DNA from: Knoxdaviesia capensis
Lineage: Eukaryota > Ascomycota > Sordariomycetes > Microascales > Gondwanamycetaceae
Reading direction: 5' to 3'
DNA length: 64,000 nucleotides
Assembly: GCA_001510575.1 (NCBI GenBank)
Contig: LNGK01000008.1
Location: 2,334,077 to 2,398,076, forward strand
Shown piece after piece: positions 46,710 to 58,700 of the stretch. Under the pieces are notes generated by a model. The model saw nothing but the letters and a program-made list of their open reading frames with translations, did no database searches and was not told the origin of the DNA. The stretch's first letter is position 1. The number at the start of each line of letters is the position of its first letter. The position numbers and the translations under genes are program-made.

Positions 46710-49307
46710 TTATCGAACCAGCCGTCCATTTTCGCTATCATCTTCTGACTCTTCTTCTTCCTCCTCTTCATCTTCTTCCTCTTCCTCCTCGTCGTCCTCT
46801 TCTTCCTCGTCTTCATCCTCATCATCCTCTTCCTCGCCACTCTCCTCTTCATCGCCGTCATCCTCTGCAAGCCAGTCATCCAGGCTCTTCTCTCCAACTC
46901 CGCCCGCAACCGCTGCTGCACCCACACTAACACCCGCAATACCCGCCGCCACCGTGCCGCCGCGAACGGAAGCCAGCCGGTCGGAAGCAGAGACATGGGA
47001 GCCACCCGCACCGACCGCTGCCGCCTTGGCCGCCGCCAGATCAGCCTCCGAGTCCCGCAGAGCCGGGCTCGGCTCGTGCCCGGGCTTGACCCACTCCGGC
47101 AGCGGGTCGTACCCCTTGATCCCGTGCACGCCGCCGCCAGCTGCCAGCACCAGCGTGGCCGAGCCCAGCACGAAGCCCTTGCGGCTCTCCGACGGGCTCG
47201 GGGCCTGCGGCGCCGGCTTGGGCGCCAGCAGCGTCAGCGTGGCGAGCTGCGGCACCGCGAGCAGTGCGCGGTACATGCGGCACCGGTCGCGCAGGTCGAA
47301 CGACGTGTCGTAGCGCACCAGGACCTGCGTGTACTCCCACAGCTTGGCGATCACGTCCTCGTCGTCGCTGTCATCAGCCGCCGTCGCGTCGGCCGTGTTT
47401 GCACTCCCGCCGCCGTTGGCGCTGCTCCGCCGGTTGATGTGGTGCAGGTAGACCTTGGCGGCCAGCAGCAGGATCTGGCGCTTGGCCGCCTCCGACTCGC
47501 TGGTGAAGTCGCGCAGCAGGATGCGCAGCACGTCGGCCGCGATGTTATCCGCGCCGCCCACGCCGGCAAACTCGCCGACCAGCCAGACAATGGTGGCGCG
47601 CGCCTGGGGGTCGGTGGCCGAGTCGAGGTTCTTCGCGAGCCGCACCACCGTGGCCACGTGGGCCTCGGGATCCTGCTGGATCAGGTGGCGGATGACCGTG
47701 AGCGACTCGGCCGCCAGCGTGCCGTCCAGGCTGGTGATCTGGCCCAGCAGCAGCTTGAGGCAGCGGGCCGCCATGGCCGGGTCGGCGAGCGCGCAGCGAC
47801 CGATCGCGCGCACCGCTGCCCGCACGGCCAGCGGGTTCGCGGCGCCCTGCGAGAAGTGCTCCAGCTCGTTGAGCACCAGGCTCTTCACGTGCGGCGGACA
47901 ATGCGGGAAGATCAGCGTGAGCACCTCCAGCTTGAGCTCCCACACCTCCAGCGGGTCGGCGGCCCGCACCAGGAAGTGGCTGGCGTAGCGCACGAACTCG
48001 GCCGGCTGCGCCAGGCACACCGTGACGATGTTGTACAGCGCCACCTGGTGCACGTCGGCCGGGCCCCGCAGGAGCGCCATCAGCGGGCCGACCGCCAGCT
48101 TCAGGTGCTCGGCGGTGCCGAGGTTGGCGTAACACCGCGTCACCGCGACCACCACGGCAGAGTTGCGGCTCTGCAGCAGCGGCTGGATGGATGTTAGGAG
48201 CAGCTCGAGGTCGCGGTCCAACACCACCTCGTCGATCTCCTCGTCGTCCTCGTCGTCCCCGCCGCCGTTCGTGGTCGCACTGTCCGCGGGGCTCCCGTCA
48301 CCGTAGAAGTCCTGCAAAGACGATGTAGACTTGGCTGCAGCCGCCGCCGCCGCCATCCCCGATCCGGTCGCCGGCTTCGTAACCTTGCGGGTCTTCCGCG
48401 GGAAGCACCGCCGCGCGTAGAACGTCATCATCCGCAGGGTGGCGATCTGGCTCCACTCGTCCATGTCGATGATCTTGCGTACCAGCGACCGGTAGTGGGT
48501 ATGCACGATATCGATGCGCTCGGGACACACTTCGAGGAACGCCATCACGGCGGCGCCGGCCACGTAGTACTGCTTGTCGCCCAGCAGGGTCGAGAGATAC
48601 TCGAGGAGCGACGGCAGCAGCGTCGGGTCGAGGCGGAAGCACTTCGGGATGGCCAGCGCAGCCGCGCGGCGCACCACCGGGCTCATGTCGGCCACGCCCT
48701 TCTTGATGGCCAGCGACACGATCTGGCTGATCACCGGCACGCGGATGCCCGACATGGTCTTCAGGGCCAGCGCGCGCACCTGCGGGTTCGCGTCGGACAG
48801 CGACTTCTGGATCGTGTTGATCGAGAGCAGCGCCATGTCGGGTTCCTGCTCGGCGTGGTGGATCAGGTAGATGTACACGAGCTTCTTGATTTCGATGTTG
48901 GGCGACGCGACGTTCTTGACGATCGACGAGAAGAGCGGGAGCGTCTTCTGGTTGCGGTACATCATCTGTGAGCGGGATTAACGAGTATCAGCATATAAGC
49001 CCCAGCACATATCGTCGATTGTGGCTGTCGGCCAAGCTTACCGCCGTCACCCTCCGGAGGCCATCTAGGATGTCTCGGTCGTTCCGGCTATCGAGCAGTT
49101 TCCGGATCTGCGTCCGATCCAGCGGCTTCGACGACCGCGTGTTGAGTCGGGCGGCCTGGGCTGCATCGAGCGTCATATCTCGGGCTATATACAGTTACAG
49201 CAGATCGTTACAGGTCAGACTTGAACTCTTGATCACAACATTGTATGGGACAAACAGAGGGCCAAACCATTTTCAAGTAGTGACGATATCCGTGCTATGG
49301 ACTCCAT
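46710..49307 (-). CDS. apl6: AP-3 adaptor complex beta subunit
   Basis: Three exons, 49307-49268 (40 nt), 49184-49042 and 48965-46710, encode 812 aa. Exon 1 codes MESIARISSLLEN and splices through an unusual GTTTGG donor to ARDMTLDAAQAARLN; the join restores the family N-terminus exactly. The adaptin N-terminal solenoid (about 15-590) is well conserved: NVASPNIEIKKLVYIYLIHH, LLSINTIQKSLSDANPQVRA, LKTMSGIRVPVISQIVSLAI and DMDEWSQIATLRMMTFYARR. An acidic linker interrupts it at about 285-300. The C-terminus is a long Glu/Asp/Ser tract typical of AP-3 beta. AP-3 sorts cargo from the Golgi or endosomes directly to the vacuole. The start is divergent from the neighbouring unknown gene with a 581-bp shared promoter. 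Confidence 0.95.
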
Positions 49308-49888
49308 AGCTACGGATTGTCTGTATATAGGGTGAGGATGGAGAGACTTTGCGGTGAGGGACAGCTATGGAACCATGGAACGCTTCTAGAACAAGAGTGG
49401 AATTCGAGATATATAAAATCCTGCCCCAAATTAAGATGAGCTACCGCACACACCGAGAATAGAAGTGGAAGATGTGTTGGAAAATTGCGATGTTCACAAG
49501 ACAAGCTGACGACGTTCCAAAAATGCCCGCGTTGGTAAATGCAAAATTGGTGGGGTAGCTGATGGCCGAAATTACTCAGCCAGTTAGGGTCTGGGGCTAG
49601 GGTATAAATGTAGGGTATGATGATAGGGTCGCCTGCTTGTTAATGAAGCTTCAGAGTCACAACTTTGCACCGTAATTTTTATGAGATACACGTGTTGTTT
49701 GTTTGAAAACAAAAGCCCTAATAATACACGATGCTTACAGAGGTCTATTTTTGGGCGTATGTCTCGAGTATTTTGTTCTTTTGTTTATCGGCAGCACCTA
49801 TATTCAACTTCTTCTCCCCGTCTGTTTCTTCCAAAACATCCCCCACGACAAATCACAACCATCCACACCAACCATCAACTCGCCCACG
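49308..49888. promoter_or_regulatory. Divergent promoter between apl6 and the conserved unknown gene
   Basis: 581 bp between two start codons. It contains single TTAGGG/CTAGGG units at 49584-49604 and a TATAAAT at 49602. No coding frame is supported. Confidence 0.5.
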
Positions 49889-50803
49889 ATGCAGTCCGAC
49901 GAAAGATTTCCGTTGCCTGTGTTCCGCAGCCCTGCGGAGCTGTCTCAGCTCCTGAGCTACGTTCTCGCTGAGGAACAGTACCCTACCACGATCATCATCC
50001 CGTCGACCCGCGAGGCCCTGCTTGCTTCCATCAACGCCACCACGCCCGGCACGCAGAGCGAGGAGGACCTGCAGGTCATTGCCATCCGCATGATCAGCGA
50101 GATGGCCGTTGCTCGCCACATCCGCGTGATCCTGGCCCCGACGGTCAGCCACCTGCGCAGCTTCGTTCTGCTGTGGACGGGCACGACGCCCAATGTGCCT
50201 GCTCCCCCCGTCCAGGCCGCTGGAGCTGCCCCGGCCAGATGGCCTCGCCTGATTGTGTACGGGCTCATTGACGCCCACCGCTCGACCAGCGAGTGGAGTG
50301 GCCAGGGCCTGGACAACACTATCTCGTATGTTGTTGACGCCGCGCTCCGCGAGGGCTTTGCGCTGGTGCTCGTCGAGCCCGTGCCCCACCGTCTGCCTCT
50401 GCCGGCGAGCCTCAACGCCGGCGAGCCCACCAACGCCGCCGAGGTCGATGCAAGCCCCGGTTTGGCTGCCGAGCAGCTATCGACCGACACCCCTGGCGAC
50501 AACCGCACGGAGCTGGTCCGCATGCTCGACGAGACTATGCCGATGATTTCGCGTGACGTCGACTTTACCAACATGGAGTGGCTGCGGGAGCAGACGGTCC
50601 GGGTCGGCGATGCCGTGTGCCGCCTGTGCAGCATTGAGGAGGGAACCTGGACCGCCCAGGGCGGCTTCATTCCCGCCGGTACCAGCCCCGCCCCCGCTCC
50701 TATCGACAACACCGTGCCGGACACTGATCTCGCCTCTGCCTCGGTCGATAACGCTATGCCGGACACCGATCTCGCCGAAGACAAGGCGGACGACGTGAAC
50801 TGA
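49889..50803 (+). CDS. Conserved fungal protein of unknown function
   Basis: A single exon encodes 304 aa; the ATG at 49889 follows the promoter shared with apl6, and upstream open codons are T/C-rich leader. The protein starts MQSDERFPLPVFRSPAELSQ. Two ordered segments stand out: YPTTIIIPSTREALLASI (about 31-48), which looks like a beta-strand and helix pair, and WPRLIVYGLIDAHRSTSEWS followed by GQGLDNTISYVVDAALREGF and ALVLVEPV. These alternating strands and helices suggest a Rossmann or RecA-like alpha/beta fold without a clear Walker motif. The C-terminal 40 residues repeat an acidic unit, DNTVPDTDLA and DNAMPDTDLA. I believe homologues exist in other moulds, but I cannot name a function. 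It converges on nuf2, 272 bp away. Confidence 0.75.
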   Translation: MQSDERFPLPVFRSPAELSQLLSYVLAEEQYPTTIIIPSTREALLASINATTPGTQSEEDLQVIAIRMISEMAVARHIRVILAPTVSHLRSFVLLWTGTTPNVPAPPVQAAGAAPARWPRLIVYGLIDAHRSTSEWSGQGLDNTISYVVDAALREGFALVLVEPVPHRLPLPASLNAGEPTNAAEVDASPGLAAEQLSTDTPGDNRTELVRMLDETMPMISRDVDFTNMEWLREQTVRVGDAVCRLCSIEEGTWTAQGGFIPAGTSPAPAPIDNTVPDTDLASASVDNAMPDTDLAEDKADDVN

Positions 50804-51075
50804 ATGGAAGAACAGTGAAGCAGAATGAGTGAATAGAGTCAAGAAAAAAAAAGAAAAAAGAGTTACTCAACACCACCCGTGTATCCCCTGACCCTCCCAA
50901 GCAACATGGTATCCTGAATATCATTACAAGTCGTTACTGAAGCACATTAAAAAAGTCAACCAGACCACCACTAGAAACCCCTTCCAACCCCAACCCCTTG
51001 CAATGAAGAAAAGCAGAGAACAAAGCACCAACGTCCATTTTTCTTTCTTTTCTTTACGAGCAATGCCTGGCACAC

Positions 51076-52559
51076 TCAAATAGCCTGCTCCATCTCCTTT
51101 ATGTATAGCTTGATATGCGACTCCATCTTCAGGTACTCGTCATAGGCGTTGTGGACTTCGGTTTCGATGTTCTCCTTGAGATCAAGCATCTGTGGCGAGG
51201 AGGAGAGGTTAGCACCGTCCGGTTCCGAAACACTGGAACGACAGAAACATGAGAACAACACCAACAACATACCTTCTTCTCCGTCTGCTCAATCCGCACC
51301 CGCCGCCGCTCCATCTCCTTGCCCTTCTCGGTGCGCTCCTCGGTCAGTCTGCGATGGATCTCCCGCAGCTCCTCCATCTTCTCCTTGGCCTCGCGGGCCT
51401 TCTGCGCGCTCTGCTCGCGCAACCGCTCGGTGCGCTCGACCCATTTGCCCAGTTGCCGCTGCAGCAGCGCCTCGGTGCGCTCGACCTCGCGCACGTTGTT
51501 GCCGCGCTCGGAGAGGGCATCGCGCTGGCGGGCGTTCTTGGCGTTCTCGTCCTCCTCTTTGGAAATCTCCACGCCAATCTCCTCGAGCATCTTGATGCAC
51601 GAGGCCACATCCGCCGTGACCACGGCAAACGAGTCGGCCGAGGTCTGCAGGGCGCGGGCGCGGCGGTCGAGGCTGTCGATGTGCGCCTTGTCGCCGCCGA
51701 GCGTGTTGTTGAGCTCGGCGAGGCTGGCCTGCAGGGCGGAGGGGCTCTGCAGCGCATACGGCCGCAGCTTGGCGGTCTCCTGGCGCAGGACCATCTTGGT
51801 GGCGGTGCGGGCCTCGAGCTCGGTGGCCAGCTCGCCCTTGCGCAGCTTGGCGTCGTCGAGGCGGGCGGCGACCTTCTCCTGGTTGCGGCGCAGCTCCAGC
51901 AGCTGGCGCTTGAGCTCCTCGTTGCGCAGCTGCTTCTCGCGCACGCTGGCCTCCATGACGCGGCGGTTGCGGCGCATGTCCTCGAGCGACGCCTCGCGGT
52001 CCTGGTTCTCCGTGTACAGCGTCTCGATGCGCGCCTTGATGCGCTGCGAGCGGTTGAAGTGCTCGTCGATGACCGCGGTCTGGCTCTCGCGGAAGCGGAT
52101 GAAGTTGATGACGTAGCTGAAGATCTTGCTGAGCCGCTCGTGCGTCGGCCGGTACAGGTCGTTGAAGCAGAAGTCGGCGATGCCGCACTCGAGCAGCAGC
52201 CGCCGCAGCGACACGTAGAAGCCCATCAGGTTGCGCGTGTCGAGCGGGATCACGTCGGCGTAGTCGCCGCACACCTCGTCGCTGGCGGCCGCCATCGCCG
52301 GCTCGACCGTCTCGCGCGTCGCGTTCAGCAGGATCTCGGCGAACCACTCGAAGATCTGCTGCACCTGGATCGGGTTCGGCTTCTGCAGGTTGGCGATGGT
52401 GAAGGTGATGCCGATGTCGGTGATGCAGCCGACGATCTCCTTGTCGGCCAGCATGAAGGCGTCCTGCTCGGCCTCCTTCTTGCGGTTGCGTTGTTGCATC
52501 TGCTGTTGATGCGGCATTTGCTGCGACGGGATGATGCTCATGCGGTGGTTGAACGCCAT
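51076..52559 (-). CDS. nuf2: Kinetochore protein Nuf2
   Basis: Two exons, 52559-51273 and 51189-51076 (83-bp intron, GTATGT donor, CCACAG acceptor), encode 466 aa. After a Gln/Met-rich N-terminus of about 35 residues comes the calponin-homology-like head (about 35-165): DAFMLADKEIVGCITDIGIT, NLQKPNPIQVQQIFEWFAEI and LRRLLLECGIADFCFNDLYR with PTHERLSKIFSYVINFIRFR. Residues from about 170 to the end form a long coiled coil (EKQLRNEELKRQLLELRRNQ, REAKEKMEELREIHRRLTEE). The head with Ndc80 binds microtubules; the coil dimerises with Ndc80 and meets Spc24/Spc25. The length matches fungal Nuf2. The minus-strand exon 2 ends KMESHIKLYIKEMEQAI. Confidence 0.96.
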
Positions 52560-52952
52560 TGTGACGACTGGGTCCGGGGCTTCGCGGCCGCCGTCGGTGT
52601 GTGAGGTCTTGTGTCGCGATCGGGGTGTGGTTCAACGTGTGTGGGGGAAGACTTGAGGGCGTTGGATGTATGAGAGGAACGAGGATTTGCCTGTAAAGGA
52701 AATGAGGTGTATCACTGCTATCAAGCAGAACTAGAAAATACGCCTGAAGGGGAATAAAGTAGACCAGATATATTGGATGGAGGGGAATTGATAAGATTGA
52801 GGGCAATCAGCATGTGAACAAAGCAAAACAAATGACTTGAAAAAAATCGTGACCCAGACGCGTTGCTTGGGAAACATTGGATTTGTGTATTATTATGTTG
52901 GCGGGTTGTGGCAGGTGCCGGCAGCTGTGGCCATATTCTAGCGCAAGCCTGC

Positions 52953-52976
52953 AAACCCTAAATTAGCGACCCTAAT
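52953..52976 (-). promoter_or_regulatory. Telobox-like motifs upstream of nuf2
   Basis: AAACCCTAA followed by ACCCTAAT within 24 bp, about 400 bp upstream of the nuf2 start. AAACCCTAA matches the plant/fungal telobox consensus bound by Myb-type factors. Confidence 0.45.
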
Positions 52977-55764
52977 CTCGACCACCTGTCTCATTCTGAT
53001 ACTCCAACCTCGTTTGTCTCGTCCAATCTGATTCTCCAGCTGTCCTCTTCGCTATTCGCCCTCATTCGACGTGGACATTCCTCCCGCCGGAATCTGACAA
53101 AGGAAGCAAAGATAACATGTGGCTGGTGCTTTCCCCTTGAATCCTTGTGGCCGTCCAAGTGCTACTGCCACGGGGCGGTGTCTGGGAGGATTGCGACCAG
53201 TGAACACCAATGTCCTTGCGGCTGGCATGGGCGTGTCTCCTCGTGCCGTTTCTTTTTGTGTTTCTTTCCCTGCGCTGCGTGAACTAGCAGACCCAGTGCT
53301 TCAAAAAGTGTGCTTCGAACGTGCAAGTGCCTCTTGGTGGCGCGGGATGGTTTCCTGATTCTGAAGAAGAGAGCCATGGAACAGAGACAGCACGGACAGA
53401 ACACGCAAACGGCGAAAACAAAAGCCTGGGTCCGGAATCTGTCGGTGTTTGAAGTTTGGGTTTGGAGGTCGCGAAGACCAGGGTTCATTGGCTGCACATG
53501 AAACACTTTCTCAACTCCTGTTCAATGTGTGCGAAATGTCTGCTTCTCTTGTCCTTTTTGGGGATGGTCGACAAAAAGGGAACCGTGAGTGAGTGTTCAG
53601 CTGGTTGCCCCGGCTCGTCCAATCGGGGAGATATGTTCCTCCTCCCAGAACAGCCAAGTGTCACCCTCTGCTCTGATGATGCCCTCGACGAAGCTTCCAC
53701 CAGCTCGTCCAAGCTCCCTCTGATCCAGACCAAACCGAGGAACGTCTGACGATCATTTCGGCGGTTTCCCCCCTCTCCTTGAACAGAGAAACAAAAAACA
53801 AAGTGCCGTCTCCCGGGTTTTCCATCCCGTGTGAGTGTGGAAGTGTGGGTAGGTGGGGGAGAGCACATCAGGATCTCCGGCAGCGCCCTTATCAGTTGTT
53901 GCTGTCCGGACGTCCCTGGAGTTATAAGTGGTTGGTGATATTACGCTGGAAATCATGCCTTGGGGTGCAAGCATCACTTGTTATGTGTCCATCCAGCCCC
54001 AAGCCTGCAGCCATAGCGGGCTATATATCCTTCGACTCAGACGGCCCATCGCGAGGAGGGTGTTGCATATCACACAAGGCCTGTAATGGAGGGCACATCG
54101 GTCGAGTGGCTCCAGCTGCAAAACAGCGGCGGGTTACAGAAATATGGAGATGACACGGGCATCCGACTTATATATGGCAAGAATACCTGCACTTGATCCC
54201 GTCTCGTCCCGCCCGTGCTGTCGTCGTCGTCACCCCCGAGCTCTGCAGGAAGAGGAAGGGCAATACGGCGCATCGATGGACGAGTGAGCAAGAGATGAGC
54301 CGGCCGACGACGCTGATCGCTCATCAGCCAGATCAAACATCAACAGAGGAAACATATATATATATGTTGGTACTATGGCTTTTTATGCCGCCGATATACT
54401 GGCGCATCCACCCATGCCAGCATTATCAGACTGCCTATAGGATGCGGACTAAAAAGAGCAGAGCAAAACAGAAAAAAAAGATACTTTAGGCATATCAGAT
54501 GGCTGCTATTGCTCAGTGGGCGGATGTTCACATTGCATTTGAGAGCACACGCTCGCTTGTGTAGTGGGAGAGTTGCATCGTTTCCCATTAGATGCATACA
54601 TACAGTGGGTATGTAGGTAGGTGTGGTGCGAGTTGGGTGCACGTATACAGTCCACATGTACCGTATGTACAGTACTGTATGTTATATCTCGTCTGCATAT
54701 GCGCAACTACGTGTCAAGACGTGACAAGGCAGCGACATTGGGCAGAGACGTTTGGGGGTTTTGCTGGAATGAGTGGGTGCAGCATGCTCATTGTGGCCAA
54801 TTAACAAGTACATACATTCACTCACCCTACATACACAGAGGGAGACGAAGATCCATCCATCCCTGAAGCGGGCTGGATACCGAGGAGACCAAAAAAGGAG
54901 AGCAGAGAGGGAACAATGGGAACAAAGGGAAGCCAGACAATAATATGCAGCAGTCGAGTCTTGCTGCTATTCCCAGCCACGGAACACCTGCCCACGGCTC
55001 TCGCCAGACACCTGCGCCTCCGGAGTTCTGCTCTTCATTGGTTTCTATTTTTTCTTTTCTCCCGCAGCACACATATGCATTCCCTTTGAAAGATCTGTAA
55101 GCGCAACACAACACAACACGCACAAGCCGAAGAAGCTGTGTGCGTGCATTGTGTGTCTTTGAGATCTCTTCTCCCCTCGCCCCGTCGAGTGCTCCGTTCC
55201 AGCCCCGGACGTTATACAGAAATCGGAGGAGAGGGGTCGAGGAGTAACCGAACCTAACGTGGGGAGAAGTGGGATGTAACGAGGGGACAGGTCGGATTTT
55301 TGGGGCAGTCCCAATGGTGATAGGGAGAGAGAGAGAGAGGGATGGTCGTCTGGTTAGTCGCTCCCACTTCAGGACAGTATTGGCCGATTCCATCCGTGTA
55401 GGGAGCTGGTTGATGGGCGACACCGATGAAGCATATTTTCATATCTTTCTATTTTTGCCTGGTCTTTTTATCAAGTGATGAAAAGACCCCCATAGACACA
55501 TGTCTGCTTACATGCAAACACGCACACACATGCACCTGCAGTGGCGCCCGTCAACCATGAGCTGTGCTGCCTTATAAACAGCCTGCATTGGCGGTTGACA
55601 TGCGTGGACACATCCACCACGTTTGACCAGCAGCAGCAGCAGCACCAGCAGCAGCATGTTCTTGACCTCGTCCAACCGGATCGATGCTGTACCCCTGAGC
55701 GACGCTGCAAACGCCCTGTTGTCGCCTTGACGGACGCCCTGCGTGCATTTTCGCTTTTTTTATT

Positions 55765-55785
55765 TTTATTATTATTATTATTATA
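55765..55785. repeat. (TTA)n microsatellite
   Basis: About six TTA units in non-coding DNA. Confidence 0.85.
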
Positions 55786-58700
55786 ATTAGATTCTTCATT
55801 CTTCTGATCTGGCCTTTTGGCTAGATGGTGTCTCTGTGTCACTGCGGCGTCAGGGTCTTCTGCAGCAAACACTGGACGAGCAGCAGAGACAGAAAATGGA
55901 TAGGTACATGGGGTATTCCTGGATGCAGGGTTTGATAGCGCTGGGGAAATCATGTTACGGCCCGATCAGCGAAGGGGGCGGCAACGGGGCGGTGGTGCGA
56001 AAGGGCACGACGGGTGAGGGGGTATTGAGGGCAATTACTCCGGCCATGCGCTTGTCAGGGCTGACGACCAGGAGGAGTCGACCGACATAGGTTAAAAAAA
56101 TAACAAAAATATGAAGAAGCAGGCAGAATAGCGGAATAATCTCCCTGGAGGAGCTGTAGATGACAGCAAGACAGGAGGGCTAGGGACGATCACGGACGAG
56201 GGGCAAATCAGGAAGACCGGGCTGGTTGGCCCACCAGCTCTCTCAACTCAGTTGTTGACTTGTATATTTGTTTTCTAGGGCGGGCGGTTCGATCACGACG
56301 GGCAGCAGGCCTCGACTCCCTTCCCTCGACGAGCGGGGGCACAGGAGATGCATCGTACACCGGCCCAGGGCGGTGAGGGCATCACCAAATTGCGGATCAC
56401 AGCCCAGCAACGCCAGCACGGCAATTTACCAGCGATGCGGGCTTGACACCAGGGCTACCCGAACAATGGAAGACAATGGCGATGACAACCTCGTAAATAG
56501 AGATGACACAGAAAACGAAATCGAAGCTTGCAGGGGCGGTTGTACCAACTTCTCGCAAGCCCGCGACGACATGGGTGGTGGACATGTTGATTGACAGCCA
56601 CACTGGAAGCTGAGAGCAAGTGGCTTCAGGCCGGCTGAGAGGTGTTAATGCTATGCAGCTTGTGTAATGCCTCTATTCGCGGTCTCCTATATGTGTCTGC
56701 CACCAGTCACTCTGATATCAGATCACCACAATATCGAATACGAGTATATTATATACCACGTAGAGTTTATCAGCACGACACGCAGACTTCAATAAGGCCC
56801 TGCAAGTGTGGCTGGAAACTGGAAACCTGCCCTGGCGCACAGTACAAGGCAATTGCCAGAGCAGGCCGGGGTTGATACGACAAGACCTCGTATTTACTTC
56901 TGGCATTTGCATATCCAGCCAGACACACACTCTATAATTAGATCAGACGACAACTGGTGATATATGCTGCTGTTTTCTGCACACTGAGGAGATGTTCCGG
57001 GATTCGTTGTTTTTGTTTTACGTGCTCGCAGGGAGTATTGATCCGGGTTATGGGTAATTCAGCAAGAAGCCACAATAATATTGTATCATCTGCACAGTGG
57101 TGAGGATCACAGGTCGGTGCCTCCACTGGAAAAGAGGGCCGTGAAGGGGATTTCTCGTCTGCTATAGCAGAGGATATATGAGCGTAAGGAAATAGTCGTG
57201 CTCGTAGACTCCGAGGTTAACACATCGCTTGTCTGACTGAAAATTGATTGAACGTTCATGCAGAATCACCGCCAGCGCCGACACCGCATTGCGCCGAGAA
57301 CACCGACGTAGAACCTGCGTGAGTAGTTAGTCAGTGAAGTTCAGAGCCTCGAGTCCAGATCATTCTGGGCCATAGTCAAGACCGTGAAGCTCTAGACCGC
57401 CTCTTAAGAATGCCCGCCGTCAATAGAGCGCCCCTGGAAGCCATATCGACTCCAACCTAGCATCGAAGCCGGCTCTTCACCGGATGCACGATAAGATACC
57501 ATCGCAGGGTCTGTTCCTCGCTCATGCAACCAGATCGCCTTTTCCTCATTAGGAATGCAGACCTACACGGATTTGGGCCACCCGGCCAGAGTGGAGATTC
57601 CGGCTGTTTCTTGTCAGGGCACCACAACGAGCATCGGAAGCTTCTGTCAGCCAGGGTTTGTTGCTGGTGTTTTTTTTTTCTTCACACGGAGTGATATCAC
57701 TGGAACTTTGTCGACAGAGCTGCCGGGTCGGGGTTCTTCCCCACTCCCGCTGGTGAAAGTACCTACGCTGCGACAGTTGGCTGAGGAGATACTTTGGTCG
57801 CTATACGAGCACAAGAACAGCTTGCATATAAATGGGGCAAAGATGGAAACATTTCAGTGGCCCACCTCGTAAAAGGCCCGCAAAAGAAGAAAAAAAAAGA
57901 AAAAGCGCGAAAAATGCAAATTCGGGTTAAGAAGCCTGTGGATATAGCAGTCGGTAGAACTCACGCGAGAGACTTGCTCGGACTTCTGGAGGCCGGAAGA
58001 AGAACAAAAGGCGCTTGAAGATCCGATCGTCACAACGATTAGAACCGGCGGACTGGTTGCTTATCGGTGTTATGCACTTAACGGGGAAGGCAGAAAAAAT
58101 GGCTGGGCGATGGATGCCCTGGAGCTACTGCCTTTAGTGAGGGGAAATATTCACATACTAGAGATAGTCTGTTGAGCGGTCTTCACAGCTACCAAGAGCC
58201 GGTTTTGTCAGCGAAGATAGCTCCTTCCCAGCGTTCCTGGCGTCTAGTGGAGTGTGGCATTCCTGCCTCTCTCGTCCTGCCTCTCGGAGCCGGGGCTTTC
58301 TTATTGGCTACTGCTAGATTACGTACTCCAAAATCCAAAGAAGCAATGCCCTACTGTACACTTAACGGCTCTTGCAGCTTGCTCCTGCTAATGAAATCCT
58401 CGTTCATGCGTTGCGCCTTCTCTGGCCCGGCGTGCTTGCCTTGCAGCCATTGGGTATCTAGCGCTGCTGTAAGAAACTGGAAGGACCATCGTGCTCGAGC
58501 CATGTCGTTCTTGGTGAGTGGAAGGTGCGATACGGTCGGTCCCTTCCAAATCTTGAACGGAGCAACCTACACCAGAGAACCAGATTAGGAAGGGAATTAC
58601 GAGGTAGTGACAGCAAAAACAGAGTGCGAAAAAACCCAACCGAGACACATGATCCCTAGACCCACGCCTCTCGCGATGCTGTCTGGACGCCACGGAAGAA

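Noticed and set aside
46995..48197. 400-codon plus-strand frame
   Set aside because: Antisense shadow of apl6 exon 3; no domain and biased composition.
51249..52604. 451-codon plus and 505-codon minus frames overlapping nuf2
   Set aside because: Both are off-frame readings of the nuf2 coding sequence, dominated by Leu/Ala/Arg; the Nuf2 frame has clear family features.
54352..54368. AT palindrome aacatatatatatatgtt
   Set aside because: Expected by chance in an AT microsatellite; no partner feature nearby.
55801..55826. U2 snRNA-like 5' segment (tctggccttttggctagat)
   Set aside because: It resembles the 5' end of U2, but the invariant branch-point recognition sequence GTGTAGTA does not follow (gtgtctct instead) and no Sm-site or stem-loops are evident; at most a chance match or a short pseudogene.
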